Assembly (NCBI GenBank): GCA_049587755.1
Contig: JBAVEN010000108.1
Span: 1 to 64,000, forward strand
Origin: Bog-375 sp049587755
GTDB taxonomy: Bacteria > Acidobacteriota > Terriglobia > Bryobacterales > Bryobacteraceae
Length of the DNA: 64,000 nucleotides
Reading direction: 5' to 3'
The notes under the pieces are model-generated. The model made no database searches. It had not been told where the DNA came from and worked only from the letters and a program-made list of their open reading frames with translations. The stretch's first letter is position 1, and each line of letters starts with the position of its first letter. A program made the translations under genes and the position numbers. Of this stretch, positions 52,875 through 63,036 are shown piece by piece.

Positions 52875-53363
52875 ATGGCCAACGAAATCTACGCAGTTTT
52901 CGATACCACCGAAGGTAAGTTCAAGATCCGTCTGTTCGCCGCCCAGGCGCCCCGCACCGTGGAGAACTTCGTCTCCCTGGCCGATGGAACCAAGACTGGC
53001 AAACCGTTTTACGACGGCACCATTTTTCACCGCGTGATCCCGGACTTCATGATCCAGGGCGGCGATCCGGAGGGCACCGGCCGCGGCGGCCCGGGCTACA
53101 AATTTGCCGACGAGTTTCATCCCGACCTCAAGCACACCAAGCCGGGCGTGCTTTCCATGGCCAACGCCGGATCCAACACCAACGGCAGCCAGTTCTTCAT
53201 CACCGTGGCCGCCACGCCCTGGCTGGACAATAAACACACCGTGTTCGGAGAGGTGACTGAAGGCTACACCGTGGTGGAACAGATCTCCAAGACGCCGCGC
53301 GGCGCCCAGGATCGCCCTTCGAAAGATGTGAAGATTCTTTCCGTCAAGATCGAGAGGGAGTAG
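52875..53363 (+). CDS. peptidyl-prolyl cis-trans isomerase (cyclophilin)
   Basis: A 162-residue cytoplasmic cyclophilin of the PpiB type, without signal peptide. Active-site motifs are FHRVIPDFMIQGGDPEG (residues 51-67, with catalytic Arg in HRV), ANAGSNTNGSQFFIT and TPWLDNKHTVFGEV. TACAAT at 52862 lies only 8 bases before the ATG and could be a -10 box giving an almost leaderless transcript. It is followed after 18 bases by nadD. Confidence 0.92.
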   Translation: MANEIYAVFDTTEGKFKIRLFAAQAPRTVENFVSLADGTKTGKPFYDGTIFHRVIPDFMIQGGDPEGTGRGGPGYKFADEFHPDLKHTKPGVLSMANAGSNTNGSQFFITVAATPWLDNKHTVFGEVTEGYTVVEQISKTPRGAQDRPSKDVKILSVKIERE

Positions 53364-53381
53364 CGCCGCCGCTCGGCCCCC

Positions 53382-53963
53382 ATGCGACTAGCGATCTTCG
53401 GTGGCACCTTCGACCCGATTCATAGCGCCCATCTGGCCATCGCCCGCGCCGCCCTTTCCCATTTCCGTTTGGACCGCGTGCTCTTCGTCCCCGCCGAGCA
53501 TCCGCCGCACAAGGACGGCGTTACCGCGGCCGCCTTCGACGATCGCGTCCGCATGGCTGAGCTGGCCTGCGCGGATGAGCCGCGGTTCGCGGTTTCGCGC
53601 CTGGAAGAAGGCACGCGCCGCAGCTATTCGATTGACACCATCGAAAAGGTGCGCGCATCGCTCGCTCCCGCCGACGAGCTGTTCTTTCTGATCGGCGCCG
53701 ACGCCTTCGCCGAAATCCAAACCTGGCATCGCTGGGAAGCGGTCGCCCGGCTGGTGGTTTTTCTGGTGATTAGCCGCCCCGGCCATTCCTTTGTCATACC
53801 GAAGGAGGTGACGGCCGAGCGGCTGGACTCGCCGCAACTGGATATCTCCTCCTCCGCCATTCGCCAGCGCTTGGAGCGCGGCGAGCAACCGCCCGAGGTG
53901 CCGCCGCCGGCGCTGGACTACATCGCCCAGCACGGGCTGTATCGGAAGCCGCGCCGGGGGTAG
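53382..53963 (+). CDS. nadD: nicotinate-nucleotide adenylyltransferase
   Basis: A 193-residue nucleotidyltransferase making nicotinate adenine dinucleotide in NAD synthesis. The nucleotide-binding start is FGGTFDPIHSAHLAIA, then VPAEHPPHK, FFLIGADAFAEIQTWHRW, and the C-terminal ISSSAIRQRLERGE motif. The length is usual. It lies 18 bases after the cyclophilin gene and is convergent with the LysR gene. Confidence 0.95.
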   Translation: MRLAIFGGTFDPIHSAHLAIARAALSHFRLDRVLFVPAEHPPHKDGVTAAAFDDRVRMAELACADEPRFAVSRLEEGTRRSYSIDTIEKVRASLAPADELFFLIGADAFAEIQTWHRWEAVARLVVFLVISRPGHSFVIPKEVTAERLDSPQLDISSSAIRQRLERGEQPPEVPPPALDYIAQHGLYRKPRRG

Positions 53964-54096
53964 GGCATTTCTTCGAGCCGCCGGCAAACTCGCCCGGTGT
54001 CAATTCGCGTTTATCTCGGTTCCGTAGACGACAAACCGCGCGACTTCCGCCGCTCCCATCTTCTGCCCAGGTCAGGGTCAAGAGACCTTGGCGCCC

Positions 54097-54966
54097 TTAA
54101 CCCACGATCTCCAGGAACGCCCGCGCGGCGTGGCTTAGGGCACGGCGCGTGGGATAGACCAGGCGGATCTTGCGCTCGATGTTCATTTCCTTCACGCGCA
54201 CTTCGCAGAGCAGCTTCTGCTCGATTTCCTGCTCCACGCACATGCGCGGTAGAAACGCCACGCCCTGGTTGTCCTGCACCATCTTGCGAATGCTTTCGAT
54301 GGTCGGCATGTCAACCTCCATGCGCAGCGGCACCTTGCGCGCCTGAAACTCGTGGATCACCACATCGCGGTACGGGGAGTTCACGTTGTGGGCAATGAAA
54401 TTCTCCTCCGCCAGATCGGCAATCGAGATGCTCTTGCGCCGGGCCAGCCGGTGGCGGGGCGAAACCACCAGGGCCACCGCGTCGGTGTAAATCACCTTCG
54501 ACCGGAGCCGGTCGTCGCCGGGATCGTAGCTGATCACCCCCAGCTCCAGGTTGCCGTCGATCAGCTCATTGGGAATTCTACTCGCCATGCTGCGCCGCAC
54601 GGTCACTTTGATCTTGGGATGAAGCGCGCGGTAGCGTTCGATGTGGTGCAGCAGATACAGAGTGGTGGATTCGTTGGCGCCCACCGTCAGCCGCCCGGCG
54701 GAATTATCGCGCAGCTCCGCCAGCGAGTTCTCCAGCTCCCGCTCCAGGCTCTCGAAGCGGCGCGCGAATTCGAGAGCGCTGCGGCCTGCATCGGTCAGCA
54801 GCAGCTCCTTGCCGGAGCGGTCGATCAGCTTCTCGCCCAGCTCCAGCTCGAGCCGCTGCAGCGCCAGCGACACCGCCGGCTGCGTGCGCAGCAGCTTCTC
54901 CGCCGCGCGCGAGAAGCTTCCTTCGGTCGCCACCATCAGAAATACCTGCAGCGGATTCAGTTCCAT
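54097..54966 (-). CDS. LysR-family transcriptional regulator
   Basis: A 289-residue regulator. The N-terminal winged helix-turn-helix is at about residues 3-62 (FLMVATEGSFSRAAEKLLRT, QPAVSLALQRLELELGEKLI), followed by an effector-binding domain of the LysR substrate type (about 90-285). It is transcribed divergently from leuA, so control of leucine synthesis is a reasonable guess, as with LeuO-like or CysB-type regulators; the ligand is unknown. The ATG 54966 lies about 9 bases after a TATAAT, so its message may be nearly leaderless. The longer reading frame upstream is only antisense to leuA. Confidence 0.85.
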   Translation of the reverse strand: MELNPLQVFLMVATEGSFSRAAEKLLRTQPAVSLALQRLELELGEKLIDRSGKELLLTDAGRSALEFARRFESLERELENSLAELRDNSAGRLTVGANESTTLYLLHHIERYRALHPKIKVTVRRSMASRIPNELIDGNLELGVISYDPGDDRLRSKVIYTDAVALVVSPRHRLARRKSISIADLAEENFIAHNVNSPYRDVVIHEFQARKVPLRMEVDMPTIESIRKMVQDNQGVAFLPRMCVEQEIEQKLLCEVRVKEMNIERKIRLVYPTRRALSHAARAFLEIVG

Positions 54967-55065
54967 GGCGGCTTCATTATAACATCGGTTAATAGACACC
55001 TGTAAGATTATAAATTTGCCAAATCCCCGGCCGGGTGCGCATAATGCAGAGTATCGGTGGCAAGC
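54967..55065. promoter_or_regulatory. divergent LysR/leuA promoter region
   Basis: For leuA, TTGCCA (55016-55021) and CATAAT (55040-55045) are 18 bases apart. For the LysR gene, read on the minus strand, TTACAG (55005-55000) and TATAAT (54981-54976) are 18 bases apart. The A/T-rich middle (GGTTAATAGACACC, GATTATAAATT) is a likely regulator site. Box assignments are by eye. Confidence 0.5.
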
Positions 55066-56238
<1,173 letters not shown>

Positions 56239-56241
56239 GAC

Positions 56242-57327
56242 ATGGATCTGAACGTTCTGGTTTTGCCCGGCGACGGCATCGGCACAGAAGTTACTCGCGA
56301 AGCTGTCCGGGTGCTCGGTCGCGTGGCCGGGAAATGGCATCACAACCTCAAACTGACGGAAGGATTGCTCGGCGGGGTGGCGATTCACCGCACCGGCACG
56401 CCGTTTCCCGAAGAGACGGCGCGTCTCGCAGCCGAAGCCGATGCCACGCTGATGGGCGCGGTGGGGCTGCCCGAATTCGACAACGCTCCGCCGGAAAAAC
56501 GGCCGGAGAAAGGACTGCTGGGAATTCGCCAGGCTTTAGGCGTGTACGCCAACCTGCGGCCGGTGCGCGCCTACGCATCGCAATTGGATTCTTCGCCGCT
56601 GAAGAACAGTCTGGTGGAAGGCACCGACATGATCATCGTCCGCGAACTGACGGGCGGTATCTACTACGGAACCCCGCGCGGCATCATCGAAAATGGCGGG
56701 GAAACGCGAGCGGTCAATACCATGACCTACACGCGGTCGGAAATCGAACGCGTATCGCGCATGGCCTTCCACCTGGCGCGCGGGCGGCGCAAGAAGGTAA
56801 CTTCGGTGGATAAGTCGAACGTGCTTGAGAACTCGCAACTATGGCGGCGCGTGGTGGTCGAAGTAGCGAAGGAATATCCCGATGTAGCGCTCGATCATCT
56901 GCTGGTCGATAACTGCGCCATGCAACTGATACTGAATCCCCGGCGATTCGATGTCGTGCTTACGGAGAATATGTTCGGCGACATTCTGAGCGATGAAGCC
57001 GCGGTGCTGGCCGGTTCCATCGGCATGTTGCCCTCGGCCTCGATTGGCGGCCGCAAGCCTTCCGGCGCCTGGGTAGGATTGTACGAGCCGGTACACGGTT
57101 CGGCGCCCGATATTGCCGGCCAGAACAAGGCCAACCCGCTGGGTGCAATCGGCTCGGTGGCGGCCATGCTCGAATACAGTTTCGGATTGAAGGAAGAAGC
57201 CGGCGCGGTGGACGCGGCCATTGAGTCCGTCCTCGCGAGCGGCAAGGTTACCGCGGATTTGCGACCTCCCGGCGCTCCCGCCACCACCGAACAGGTGGGG
57301 CAAGCGGTGTGCGCCGCGATCGGCTGA
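56242..57327 (+). CDS. leuB: 3-isopropylmalate dehydrogenase
   Basis: A 361-residue NAD-dependent decarboxylating dehydrogenase for the third step of leucine synthesis. It begins VLVLPGDGIGTEVTREAVRV and has RELTGGIYYG, the catalytic region KSNVLENSQLW, the metal-site LTENMFGDILSDEAAV and the NAD-binding EPVHGSAPDIAGQNKANPLG. It starts 3 bases after leuA. A hairpin with stem GCGGGGC/GCCCCGC follows its stop. Confidence 0.95.
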   Translation: MDLNVLVLPGDGIGTEVTREAVRVLGRVAGKWHHNLKLTEGLLGGVAIHRTGTPFPEETARLAAEADATLMGAVGLPEFDNAPPEKRPEKGLLGIRQALGVYANLRPVRAYASQLDSSPLKNSLVEGTDMIIVRELTGGIYYGTPRGIIENGGETRAVNTMTYTRSEIERVSRMAFHLARGRRKKVTSVDKSNVLENSQLWRRVVVEVAKEYPDVALDHLLVDNCAMQLILNPRRFDVVLTENMFGDILSDEAAVLAGSIGMLPSASIGGRKPSGAWVGLYEPVHGSAPDIAGQNKANPLGAIGSVAAMLEYSFGLKEEAGAVDAAIESVLASGKVTADLRPPGAPATTEQVGQAVCAAIG

Positions 57328-57329
57328 GC

Positions 57330-57349
57330 GCGGGGCTTACCGGCCCCGC
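57330..57349. terminator. hairpin after leuB
   Basis: GCGGGGC-TTACCG-GCCCCGC forms a strong stem two bases after the leuB stop, without a T-run. It may attenuate read-through between leuAB and leuCD. Confidence 0.4.
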
Positions 57350-57573
57350 CTCAGCCAAATTTAATGGCGGCTAATTACGCCATTTGGAATTGCGATCGCG
57401 TAATGTCGCGCGATTCGCGGGCGAGGCGCGCTCCGCCCGACGGCTCGGCCGGCCGCGAGGTTGCGTCGCCGCATTTTTCGCAGGGGCGAACTCAGCCATA
57501 ATAGGAGAAGAAGATCCGTAGTCGAACCCCCGGGTCCATTCCCGGTTGAGCATCGTCTCCGGCCCCAGTTCCT

Positions 57574-58974
57574 ATGCCTCATACCATCATCGAAAAACTC
57601 TGGAATTCGCACCTGGTGGAGGAGCAGCCCGGCGCGCCAGCGCTATTGTTCATCGACCTGCACCTGGTGCATGAAGTCACCTCTCCGCAGGCGTTTCAGG
57701 GCCTGCGCGAGCGCGGCTTGAAAGTGCGGCGTCCCGATCTCACCATCGCCACCGCCGATCACAGCATCCCGACCACCGACCGCTCGCTGCCCATCGTCGA
57801 CCCGATTGCGGCCAAGCAGCTCGCCCAGCTTGAAGCGAATTGCGCCGAATTCGGCATCCGCTGCCTGGGCGTCCATAGCGACCGCCAGGGCATCGTCCAC
57901 GTGATTGGCCCCGAGCTGGGCCTCACGCAGCCGGGCATGACGGTGGTTTGCGGCGACAGCCACACCGCCACGCACGGCGCGTTCGGCGCTCTCGCCTTCG
58001 GCATCGGCACCAGCGAAGTCGAAAACGTGCTGGCCTCGCAATGTTTGCTACAGCGCAAGTCGAAAACGTTTGAAGTGCGCGTGGAAGGGACGCTGCGCCG
58101 CGGCGTCACGGCCAAGGACATCATCCTGGCTCTCATTGCCAAGATCGGCGTGGGCGGCGGCACGGGCTGTGTGTTCGAATACACCGGCGGCGCCATTCGC
58201 GCGCTGAATATGGATGAGCGCATGACGGTCTGCAATATGTCGATCGAAGGCGGCGCCCGCGCCGGTCTGGTCGCACCCGACGACACCACGTTCCAATACC
58301 TCTGTGGCCGCCCCCACGCCCCCAAGGGCGCAGCCTGGGACGCGGCTGTGGCGCGCTGGAAACAACTGCCGACCGATGCGGGCGCGAGCTACGACCGCCA
58401 GGTCGCGATCGATGCCGATGCGCTCGAACCGATGATCACCTACGGCACCAATCCCGGCATGGGCGTGCCCATCAACGCGCCGCTGCCCGAGCCGGCGCAG
58501 GTGAGCGATCCCATGGCGCGCGATTCCATCTCGAAGGCGTTGGCTTACATGGGACTGGAAGGCGGCAAACCGCTGGCCGGCCATGCTATCGACGTGGTCT
58601 TCATCGGAAGCTGCACCAATTCGCGCATCTCCGATCTGCGCGCCGCCGCCTCCATCCTCAAGGGCCGCAAGGTGAATCCCAAATTACGCGTGCTGGTGGT
58701 GCCCGGCTCGCAGGAGGTGAAACGCCAGGCCATCGCCGAAGGGTTGCCCGATGTTTTCCGCGCCGCCGGCTGCGAGTGGCGCGACGCGGGCTGCTCGATG
58801 TGTATCGCCATGAACGGCGACCAACTGGCGCCGGGCGAATACAGCGTTTCCACCAGCAACCGCAATTTCGAAGGCCGCCAGGGCAAGGGAGGCCGCACCT
58901 TTCTGGCCAGCCCGCTGACCGCCGCGGCCAGCGCCATCACCGGCGTGGTCACCGACGTGAGGACACTGCTATGA
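57574..58974 (+). CDS. leuC: 3-isopropylmalate dehydratase large subunit
   Basis: A 466-residue aconitase-family subunit with a 4Fe-4S cluster. Landmarks are FIDLHLVHEVTSPQAFQGLR, DSHTATHGAFGALAFGIGTSEVE, and the cluster cysteines in IGSCTNSRI and GCSMCIAMN. With LeuD it isomerises 2-isopropylmalate to 3-isopropylmalate. A 246-base gap from leuB suggests its own promoter or attenuation; no clear leader peptide rich in leucine codons was seen. Its stop overlaps the leuD start as ATGA. Confidence 0.95.
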   Translation: MPHTIIEKLWNSHLVEEQPGAPALLFIDLHLVHEVTSPQAFQGLRERGLKVRRPDLTIATADHSIPTTDRSLPIVDPIAAKQLAQLEANCAEFGIRCLGVHSDRQGIVHVIGPELGLTQPGMTVVCGDSHTATHGAFGALAFGIGTSEVENVLASQCLLQRKSKTFEVRVEGTLRRGVTAKDIILALIAKIGVGGGTGCVFEYTGGAIRALNMDERMTVCNMSIEGGARAGLVAPDDTTFQYLCGRPHAPKGAAWDAAVARWKQLPTDAGASYDRQVAIDADALEPMITYGTNPGMGVPINAPLPEPAQVSDPMARDSISKALAYMGLEGGKPLAGHAIDVVFIGSCTNSRISDLRAAASILKGRKVNPKLRVLVVPGSQEVKRQAIAEGLPDVFRAAGCEWRDAGCSMCIAMNGDQLAPGEYSVSTSNRNFEGRQGKGGRTFLASPLTAAASAITGVVTDVRTLL

Positions 58975-59579
58975 AGCCGTTCACCAATTTCCGCAGCCGC
59001 CTGGTTCCACTGGCCATCAACAACATCGATACCGATCAGATCATTCCGGCGCGCTTCCTGAAAACGACCTCCAAGGAGGGTCTCGACCGGCAGTTGTTCT
59101 GCGACTGGCGCTACGATGCGCAGGGAAACCCGAAGCCGGATTTCATTCTCAACCAGCCGCGCGTGGCGGGCGCGCAAGTGCTGCTGGCGGGCGACAATTT
59201 CGGCTGCGGCAGCTCGCGCGAGCACGCTCCCTGGGCGCTCACCCAGTTCGGCTTCCGTGCCGTGGTGAGCACTTCGTTCGCCGATATCTTCAAGGGCAAT
59301 TCGCTGAAGAACGCGCTGTTGCCGATTGCGGTCCCGCCGGACGTGCACACGGAACTGTTTGCGGCGGTGGCCGCCAATCCCAATGCCACCGTCGAAATCG
59401 ATCTTGCGGCGCAGACCATCACCACGCCGGCCGGCCGCCGCGTCGTGTTTCCGATTGACGCTTTCGCCAAGCACTGCCTGCTCGAGGGCGTCGATGAGCT
59501 GGGCTACATCTTGAAGCGGGAGGCCGCCATCCGCGCCTACGAAGCGTCACACCCGGCGCCCATCAATACCGCGGCGTGA
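58971..59579 (+). CDS. leuD: 3-isopropylmalate dehydratase small subunit
   Basis: A 202-residue partner of LeuC with the swivelling aconitase domain. It opens with FRSRLVPLAINNIDTDQIIP and has the GDNFGCGSSREHAPWAL motif and the FADIFKGNSLKNALLPI stretch. The ATG at 58971 overlaps the leuC stop, ensuring coupled translation of the two subunits. Confidence 0.95.
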   Translation: MKPFTNFRSRLVPLAINNIDTDQIIPARFLKTTSKEGLDRQLFCDWRYDAQGNPKPDFILNQPRVAGAQVLLAGDNFGCGSSREHAPWALTQFGFRAVVSTSFADIFKGNSLKNALLPIAVPPDVHTELFAAVAANPNATVEIDLAAQTITTPAGRRVVFPIDAFAKHCLLEGVDELGYILKREAAIRAYEASHPAPINTAA

Positions 59580-59628
59580 CATTTGTCACCGAGCCAGAAC
59601 CTCGACCGTGACGCAGAAGTACGCTTTT

Positions 59629-59742
59629 GTGGGGCAGGATGCCATCCTGCGCGCGACCCTAAGGGTACCCCGGAATGTCGCCGCGCGTGCCGATTGGCGG
59701 GGTGCCCTCTGGGCCCCACGCAGCTTGGCAAGCCGCCCCACG
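59629..59742. repeat. composite palindromic repeat between leuD and the OsmC gene
   Basis: Modules in order: GCAGGATGCCATCCTGC (59634-59650), GGGTACCC (59663-59670), CGGGGTGCCCTCTGGGCCCC, and GCAGCTTGGCAAGCCGCCCC. Each can form its own hairpin, and the outer parts (TGTGGGGC, GCCCCA) also match inversely. It resembles a mosaic of intergenic repeat units and fills most of the 228-base gap. Confidence 0.55.
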
Positions 59743-59807
59743 GCGTCACATTTCCTGCAACTTTTTGCCGCCTTCCCCATCCAGAATCAAGGAGGCAGGA
59801 GACACAA

Positions 59808-60233
59808 GTGAAACGCACAGCGAGCGCCCAATGGCGCGGCGATTTGAAGACCGGCAAGGGAACCGTATCCACCGCCAGCGGTGTGCTGGAGAATTCGCAA
59901 TACTCCTTCAGCACGCGTTTTGAAAATGGCAAAGGGACCAACCCCGAAGAGCTTTTGGCGGCGGCTCACGCCGGTTGCTTCACCATGGCCCTCTCCGCGC
60001 AACTGGGCGAGGCGAAGCTGGTTGCAACCAGCCTGGAAACCACTTGCACCATCAGCCTGGAGAAGGGCGACCAAGGCTTCGCCATCACCGAAAGCCACCT
60101 CGAACTCAAGGCCAAAGTGCCCGGCGCCAGCCAGGCCGCCTTCGACCAGGCCGTCGCCAACGCCAAGTCCGGCTGCCCGGTTTCCAAGCTCTACAACACC
60201 AAGATCACGCTATCGGCCACGCTGGAAGCGTAA
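59808..60233 (+). CDS. OsmC-type peroxidase
   Basis: A 141-residue OsmC/Ohr-family peroxidase that reduces organic hydroperoxides. The two redox cysteines are C57 (AHAGCFTMAL) and C123 (AKSGCPVSKLY), and the start KRTASAQWRGDLKTGKG is typical of the OsmC subgroup. It begins with GTG at 59808, preceded by AGGAGG and AGGAGA. It may be a separate transcript from leuD because of the repeat in between. Confidence 0.9.
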   Translation: MKRTASAQWRGDLKTGKGTVSTASGVLENSQYSFSTRFENGKGTNPEELLAAAHAGCFTMALSAQLGEAKLVATSLETTCTISLEKGDQGFAITESHLELKAKVPGASQAAFDQAVANAKSGCPVSKLYNTKITLSATLEA

Positions 60234-60342
60234 GGAGGGCTCGGCCGCGGGCGGTCGCAAGAGTAAAGGTTGCTTTCTCATACGGACCCGCCCTTCCCAT
60301 CCGCGCCCCCGAAAATGGTACCCATAGTAAAAGGCGCACAGC

Positions 60343-60750
60343 ATGGGGCTCGACATCCAGCAGAGGGAACACGAAGGCATCGTCGTTCTCGATCTCAAGG
60401 GCCGCATCACGCTGGGACCCGAGGCGAGCGCCTTGCGGGACAAGGTCAAAACGCTCAACGATGCGGGCAGCCACAACCTGGTTCTCAACCTGGGCGACAT
60501 CGACTTCATCGATAGCACCGGCCTGGGCGCATTGGTGATGTGCGCCACCAGCCTGCGCAAGAGCCACGGCAACGTGAAGCTGCTCAATCTCAACCGGCGA
60601 ACTTGCGAGCTGCTGGTGATGACCAAGCTCGCCACCGTCTTCGAAATCTTCACCGAGGAGCAGGACGCGGTGAACAGCTTCTTCCCCGACCGCAAAATCA
60701 AGCCGTTCGACGTGCTGAGCTTCGTCGAAGACATGAAGAAGGAGGAATAG
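60343..60750 (+). CDS. STAS-domain protein (anti-sigma-factor antagonist type)
   Basis: A 135-residue STAS-domain protein. The regulatory loop LGDIDFIDSTGLGALVM has S58 as the likely phosphorylation site, as in RsbV/SpoIIAA. A C-terminal tail of ~25 residues (FFPDRKIKPFDVLSFVEDMK) extends beyond the core fold. No anti-sigma kinase lies next to it. It is followed after 6 bases by a flavoprotein gene. Confidence 0.85.
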   Translation: MGLDIQQREHEGIVVLDLKGRITLGPEASALRDKVKTLNDAGSHNLVLNLGDIDFIDSTGLGALVMCATSLRKSHGNVKLLNLNRRTCELLVMTKLATVFEIFTEEQDAVNSFFPDRKIKPFDVLSFVEDMKKEE

Positions 60751-60756
60751 GCGCCG

Positions 60757-62058
60757 ATGGCGTTGGTTGTCGTCGGAGGCGTGGCCGCCGGCTTGAGCGC
60801 GGCCGCGCGGGCGCGCCGCCTGGATCCGCGGCTTCCCATCGTTGTCCTCGAAAAAGGAGCGGCGGTGTCTTACTCGGCGTGCGGCCTGCCGTACCTGCTG
60901 GAAGGCCGTGTGCGCGAGGCGGCCGATCTGATCGTCCACACACCCGAGTACTTCCGCAAGGAGCGCAACATCGACGTGCGCACGGGAGCGCGCGTAACCG
61001 CGGTCAGCCATCCGCGCCGCGAGGTGGCGCTCGAATCGGGCGAGCGCATCAAGTACGACCGCCTCATCATCGCCACCGGCGCGCGCTGCGAAACCTCCGC
61101 CATCGCCGGCGCCGCCCAGCCGCACGTTTTCACTCTGCATACTCTCGAAGATGCCGAGCGGCTGCGCGCCTTCCTGCGCGACCGGCGGCCGCAGCGCGCG
61201 GTGGTGATCGGAGCCGGTTACATCGGCGTTGAGGCGGCCGACGCGCTGCGCCGCAACGGTCTGCGCGTCACCGTGCTGGAGCGCGGCGCCGACGTCCTGC
61301 TGCGCGACGACCCTCCGTTTTCCAACGCCGTACGCCGCACGCTGGAGACGCACGGCGTGGAGTTGCGCTGTGGCGTGAAGGTGGAGGCGATCGAAGCGGA
61401 CCGGGTGGCCGATGTGCCCTGCGACGTGGTGGTGATCGCTGCCGGCTTCAAACCCAACGCCGAGCTCGCCAGCGACGCGGGCGTGGCGATCGGCCGCACC
61501 GGCGCGATTGCCGCCGACGATCACATGGAGACCAGCGTCCGAGGCATTTTCGTTGCTGGCGATTGCGCCGAAACCACGCACCTGGTGACCGGCCGTCCCA
61601 CCTGGATTCCGCTCGGCACCACCGCCAACAAAACCGGCCGCGTGGCTGGCGCCAATGCCGCCGGCGGACGCGAGCGCTTTCCCGGCGTGGTGGGAACCTG
61701 CATCGTGGGAATTTTCGGAACCGCGTTCGCCGCCACCGGGCTTTCAGTGGCGCAGGCCCGCGCCGAGGGGCTAACGCCAGTAAGCGCGCGGATTGAGGCG
61801 CTCTCGCGGCCGCGCTATTACGAGGGGGTCAAAACGACGGTCGAGTTGGTGGCGGATCGCGCCACGGGCCGGCTCATCGGCGGGTCGGTGATTGGCGAAG
61901 ACGGCGCCGCCGGCCGCATCAACATCATCGCCGCGGCTTTGCACAACCGTATGCGCGTGGAAGATTTCGAGCGCCTGGACCTTGCCTATTCCCCGCCCTT
62001 CTCGCCAGTCTGGGACCCTCTGCTCATCGCCGCGCAGCAGCTTGGGAAACAGTTGTAG
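60757..62058 (+). CDS. CoA-disulfide-reductase/NADH-oxidase-like flavoprotein
   Basis: A 433-residue FAD and NAD(P)H dependent oxidoreductase of the pyridine nucleotide-disulfide family. The FAD-binding site is VVVGGVAAGLSAAARARR at residues 3-20; the single redox cysteine is C42 in SYSACGLPYL; the NAD(P)H site is AVVIGAGYIGVEAADAL; and the second FAD motif is VRGIFVAGDCAET. The C-terminal dimerisation domain is present. The single-Cys layout fits CoA disulfide reductase, polysulfide reductase or NADH oxidase. GGAGGA before the ATG is the probable ribosome site. Confidence 0.85.
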   Translation: MALVVVGGVAAGLSAAARARRLDPRLPIVVLEKGAAVSYSACGLPYLLEGRVREAADLIVHTPEYFRKERNIDVRTGARVTAVSHPRREVALESGERIKYDRLIIATGARCETSAIAGAAQPHVFTLHTLEDAERLRAFLRDRRPQRAVVIGAGYIGVEAADALRRNGLRVTVLERGADVLLRDDPPFSNAVRRTLETHGVELRCGVKVEAIEADRVADVPCDVVVIAAGFKPNAELASDAGVAIGRTGAIAADDHMETSVRGIFVAGDCAETTHLVTGRPTWIPLGTTANKTGRVAGANAAGGRERFPGVVGTCIVGIFGTAFAATGLSVAQARAEGLTPVSARIEALSRPRYYEGVKTTVELVADRATGRLIGGSVIGEDGAAGRINIIAAALHNRMRVEDFERLDLAYSPPFSPVWDPLLIAAQQLGKQL

Positions 62059-62092
62059 AGTTGGCGCGTGCGGGAGCAATTTCGTCGCTGCC

Positions 62093-62208
62093 GTGGCGCA
62101 CGCATTCTTGCGTGCAGCGTCGGCATTCGTGCCGACGCTTGTTGTCCGCACGGGGCGAAGAGGCGTCGAGAAGAGTCTCGACGCGGCACGCACGAGTGCG
62201 TGCGCCAC
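62093..62208. repeat. ~116-bp GTGGCGCACGCA palindromic element, copy 3
   Basis: Same family and orientation as 24566: inner hairpins GTCGGCATTCGTGCCGAC then GTCGAGAAGAGTCTCGAC, between outer arms GTGGCGCACGCA and GTGCGTGCGCCAC. It lies between the flavoprotein gene and modA, 66 bases before the modA start. Confidence 0.85.
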
Positions 62209-62273
62209 GACATGTTTCGTATCATGGTCGTTTGCCAATATCGGTAAAACCTCGGCGAGGCACGTCCCGGCGA

Positions 62274-63035
62274 ATGGCGTTGTTGATAGCGGCGTTCGCG
62301 GTATGCGCGGAATCCACGCCCGCGGCCCGCGCGCAGAAGCTCACCGTCGCCGCGGCGGCGGACTTGCGCTTCGCGCTCGACGAGCTGGCGCCTCAGTTTC
62401 GCGCCGCGCACCGGGGGGTGGACCTGGCGATCACCTACGGCTCCTCCGGCAACTTTTTCGCCCAGATTCAAAATGGCGCGCCGTTCGACGTTTTTCTGTC
62501 GGCGGACGTCGATTACCCGCGGCTCCTCGTCGCCGCCGGCTTGGCAAGTAAGGATTCGCTGTTCGTTTACGGCGTGGGACGCATCGTGGTATGGGTGCCT
62601 GCGGCCTCGCCGCTCGATCCGGCTGCGCTCGGAATCCGGGTGCTGGAAGCGGCCTCGGTGCGGCACATCGCCATCGCCAACCCGCGGCACGCTCCGTACG
62701 GACGCGCGGCCGAAGCGGCTCTGCGCTCGCTGGGCGTTTATGACCGCCTGTCGCCGAAGCTGGTGCTCGGCGAAAATGTCGCGCAGGCGTTTGAGTTCGC
62801 GGAAAGCGGTGCCGCAGAAGTGGGAATCGTGGCGCTCTCGCTGGCGCTGGCGCCCGCCGCGCGCGGTCACGGCCGCTATTGGGAAGTGCCGCAGGAAGCT
62901 TATCCCAAAATCGAGCAGGGCGGCGTGATCCTCGCGCGCGCGCCGGCCGGCCCCGCCGCGCAATTTCGTGCTTTCCTGCTTTCCGCCGAAGCGCGGCGCA
63001 TTCTGAAACAATACGGCTTCTCTGTGCCGCAATGA
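62274..63035 (+). CDS. modA: molybdate ABC transporter substrate-binding protein
   Basis: A 253-residue periplasmic binding protein for molybdate/tungstate. A short Sec signal (ALLIAAFAVCAESTPAARA) is followed by KLTVAAAADLRFALDELAPQF, ITYGSSGNFFAQIQNGAPFD and NPRHAPYGRAAEAALRSLG, typical ModA motifs. It ends FRAFLLSAEARRILKQYGF. ATG 62274 is chosen for the signal peptide; reading further upstream runs into the palindromic element. modB starts 1 base after its stop. Confidence 0.9.
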   Translation: MALLIAAFAVCAESTPAARAQKLTVAAAADLRFALDELAPQFRAAHRGVDLAITYGSSGNFFAQIQNGAPFDVFLSADVDYPRLLVAAGLASKDSLFVYGVGRIVVWVPAASPLDPAALGIRVLEAASVRHIAIANPRHAPYGRAAEAALRSLGVYDRLSPKLVLGENVAQAFEFAESGAAEVGIVALSLALAPAARGHGRYWEVPQEAYPKIEQGGVILARAPAGPAAQFRAFLLSAEARRILKQYGFSVPQ

Positions 63036-63036
63036 T

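Noticed and set aside
57361..57553. Leader peptide or small gene between leuB and leuC
   Set aside because: The small frames there lie on the minus strand, are Arg/Pro/Ser-rich, and no plus-strand leader with leucine codons was found.
62061..62273. N-terminal extension of modA through the palindromic element
   Set aside because: It would hide the signal peptide and only translates the repeat.
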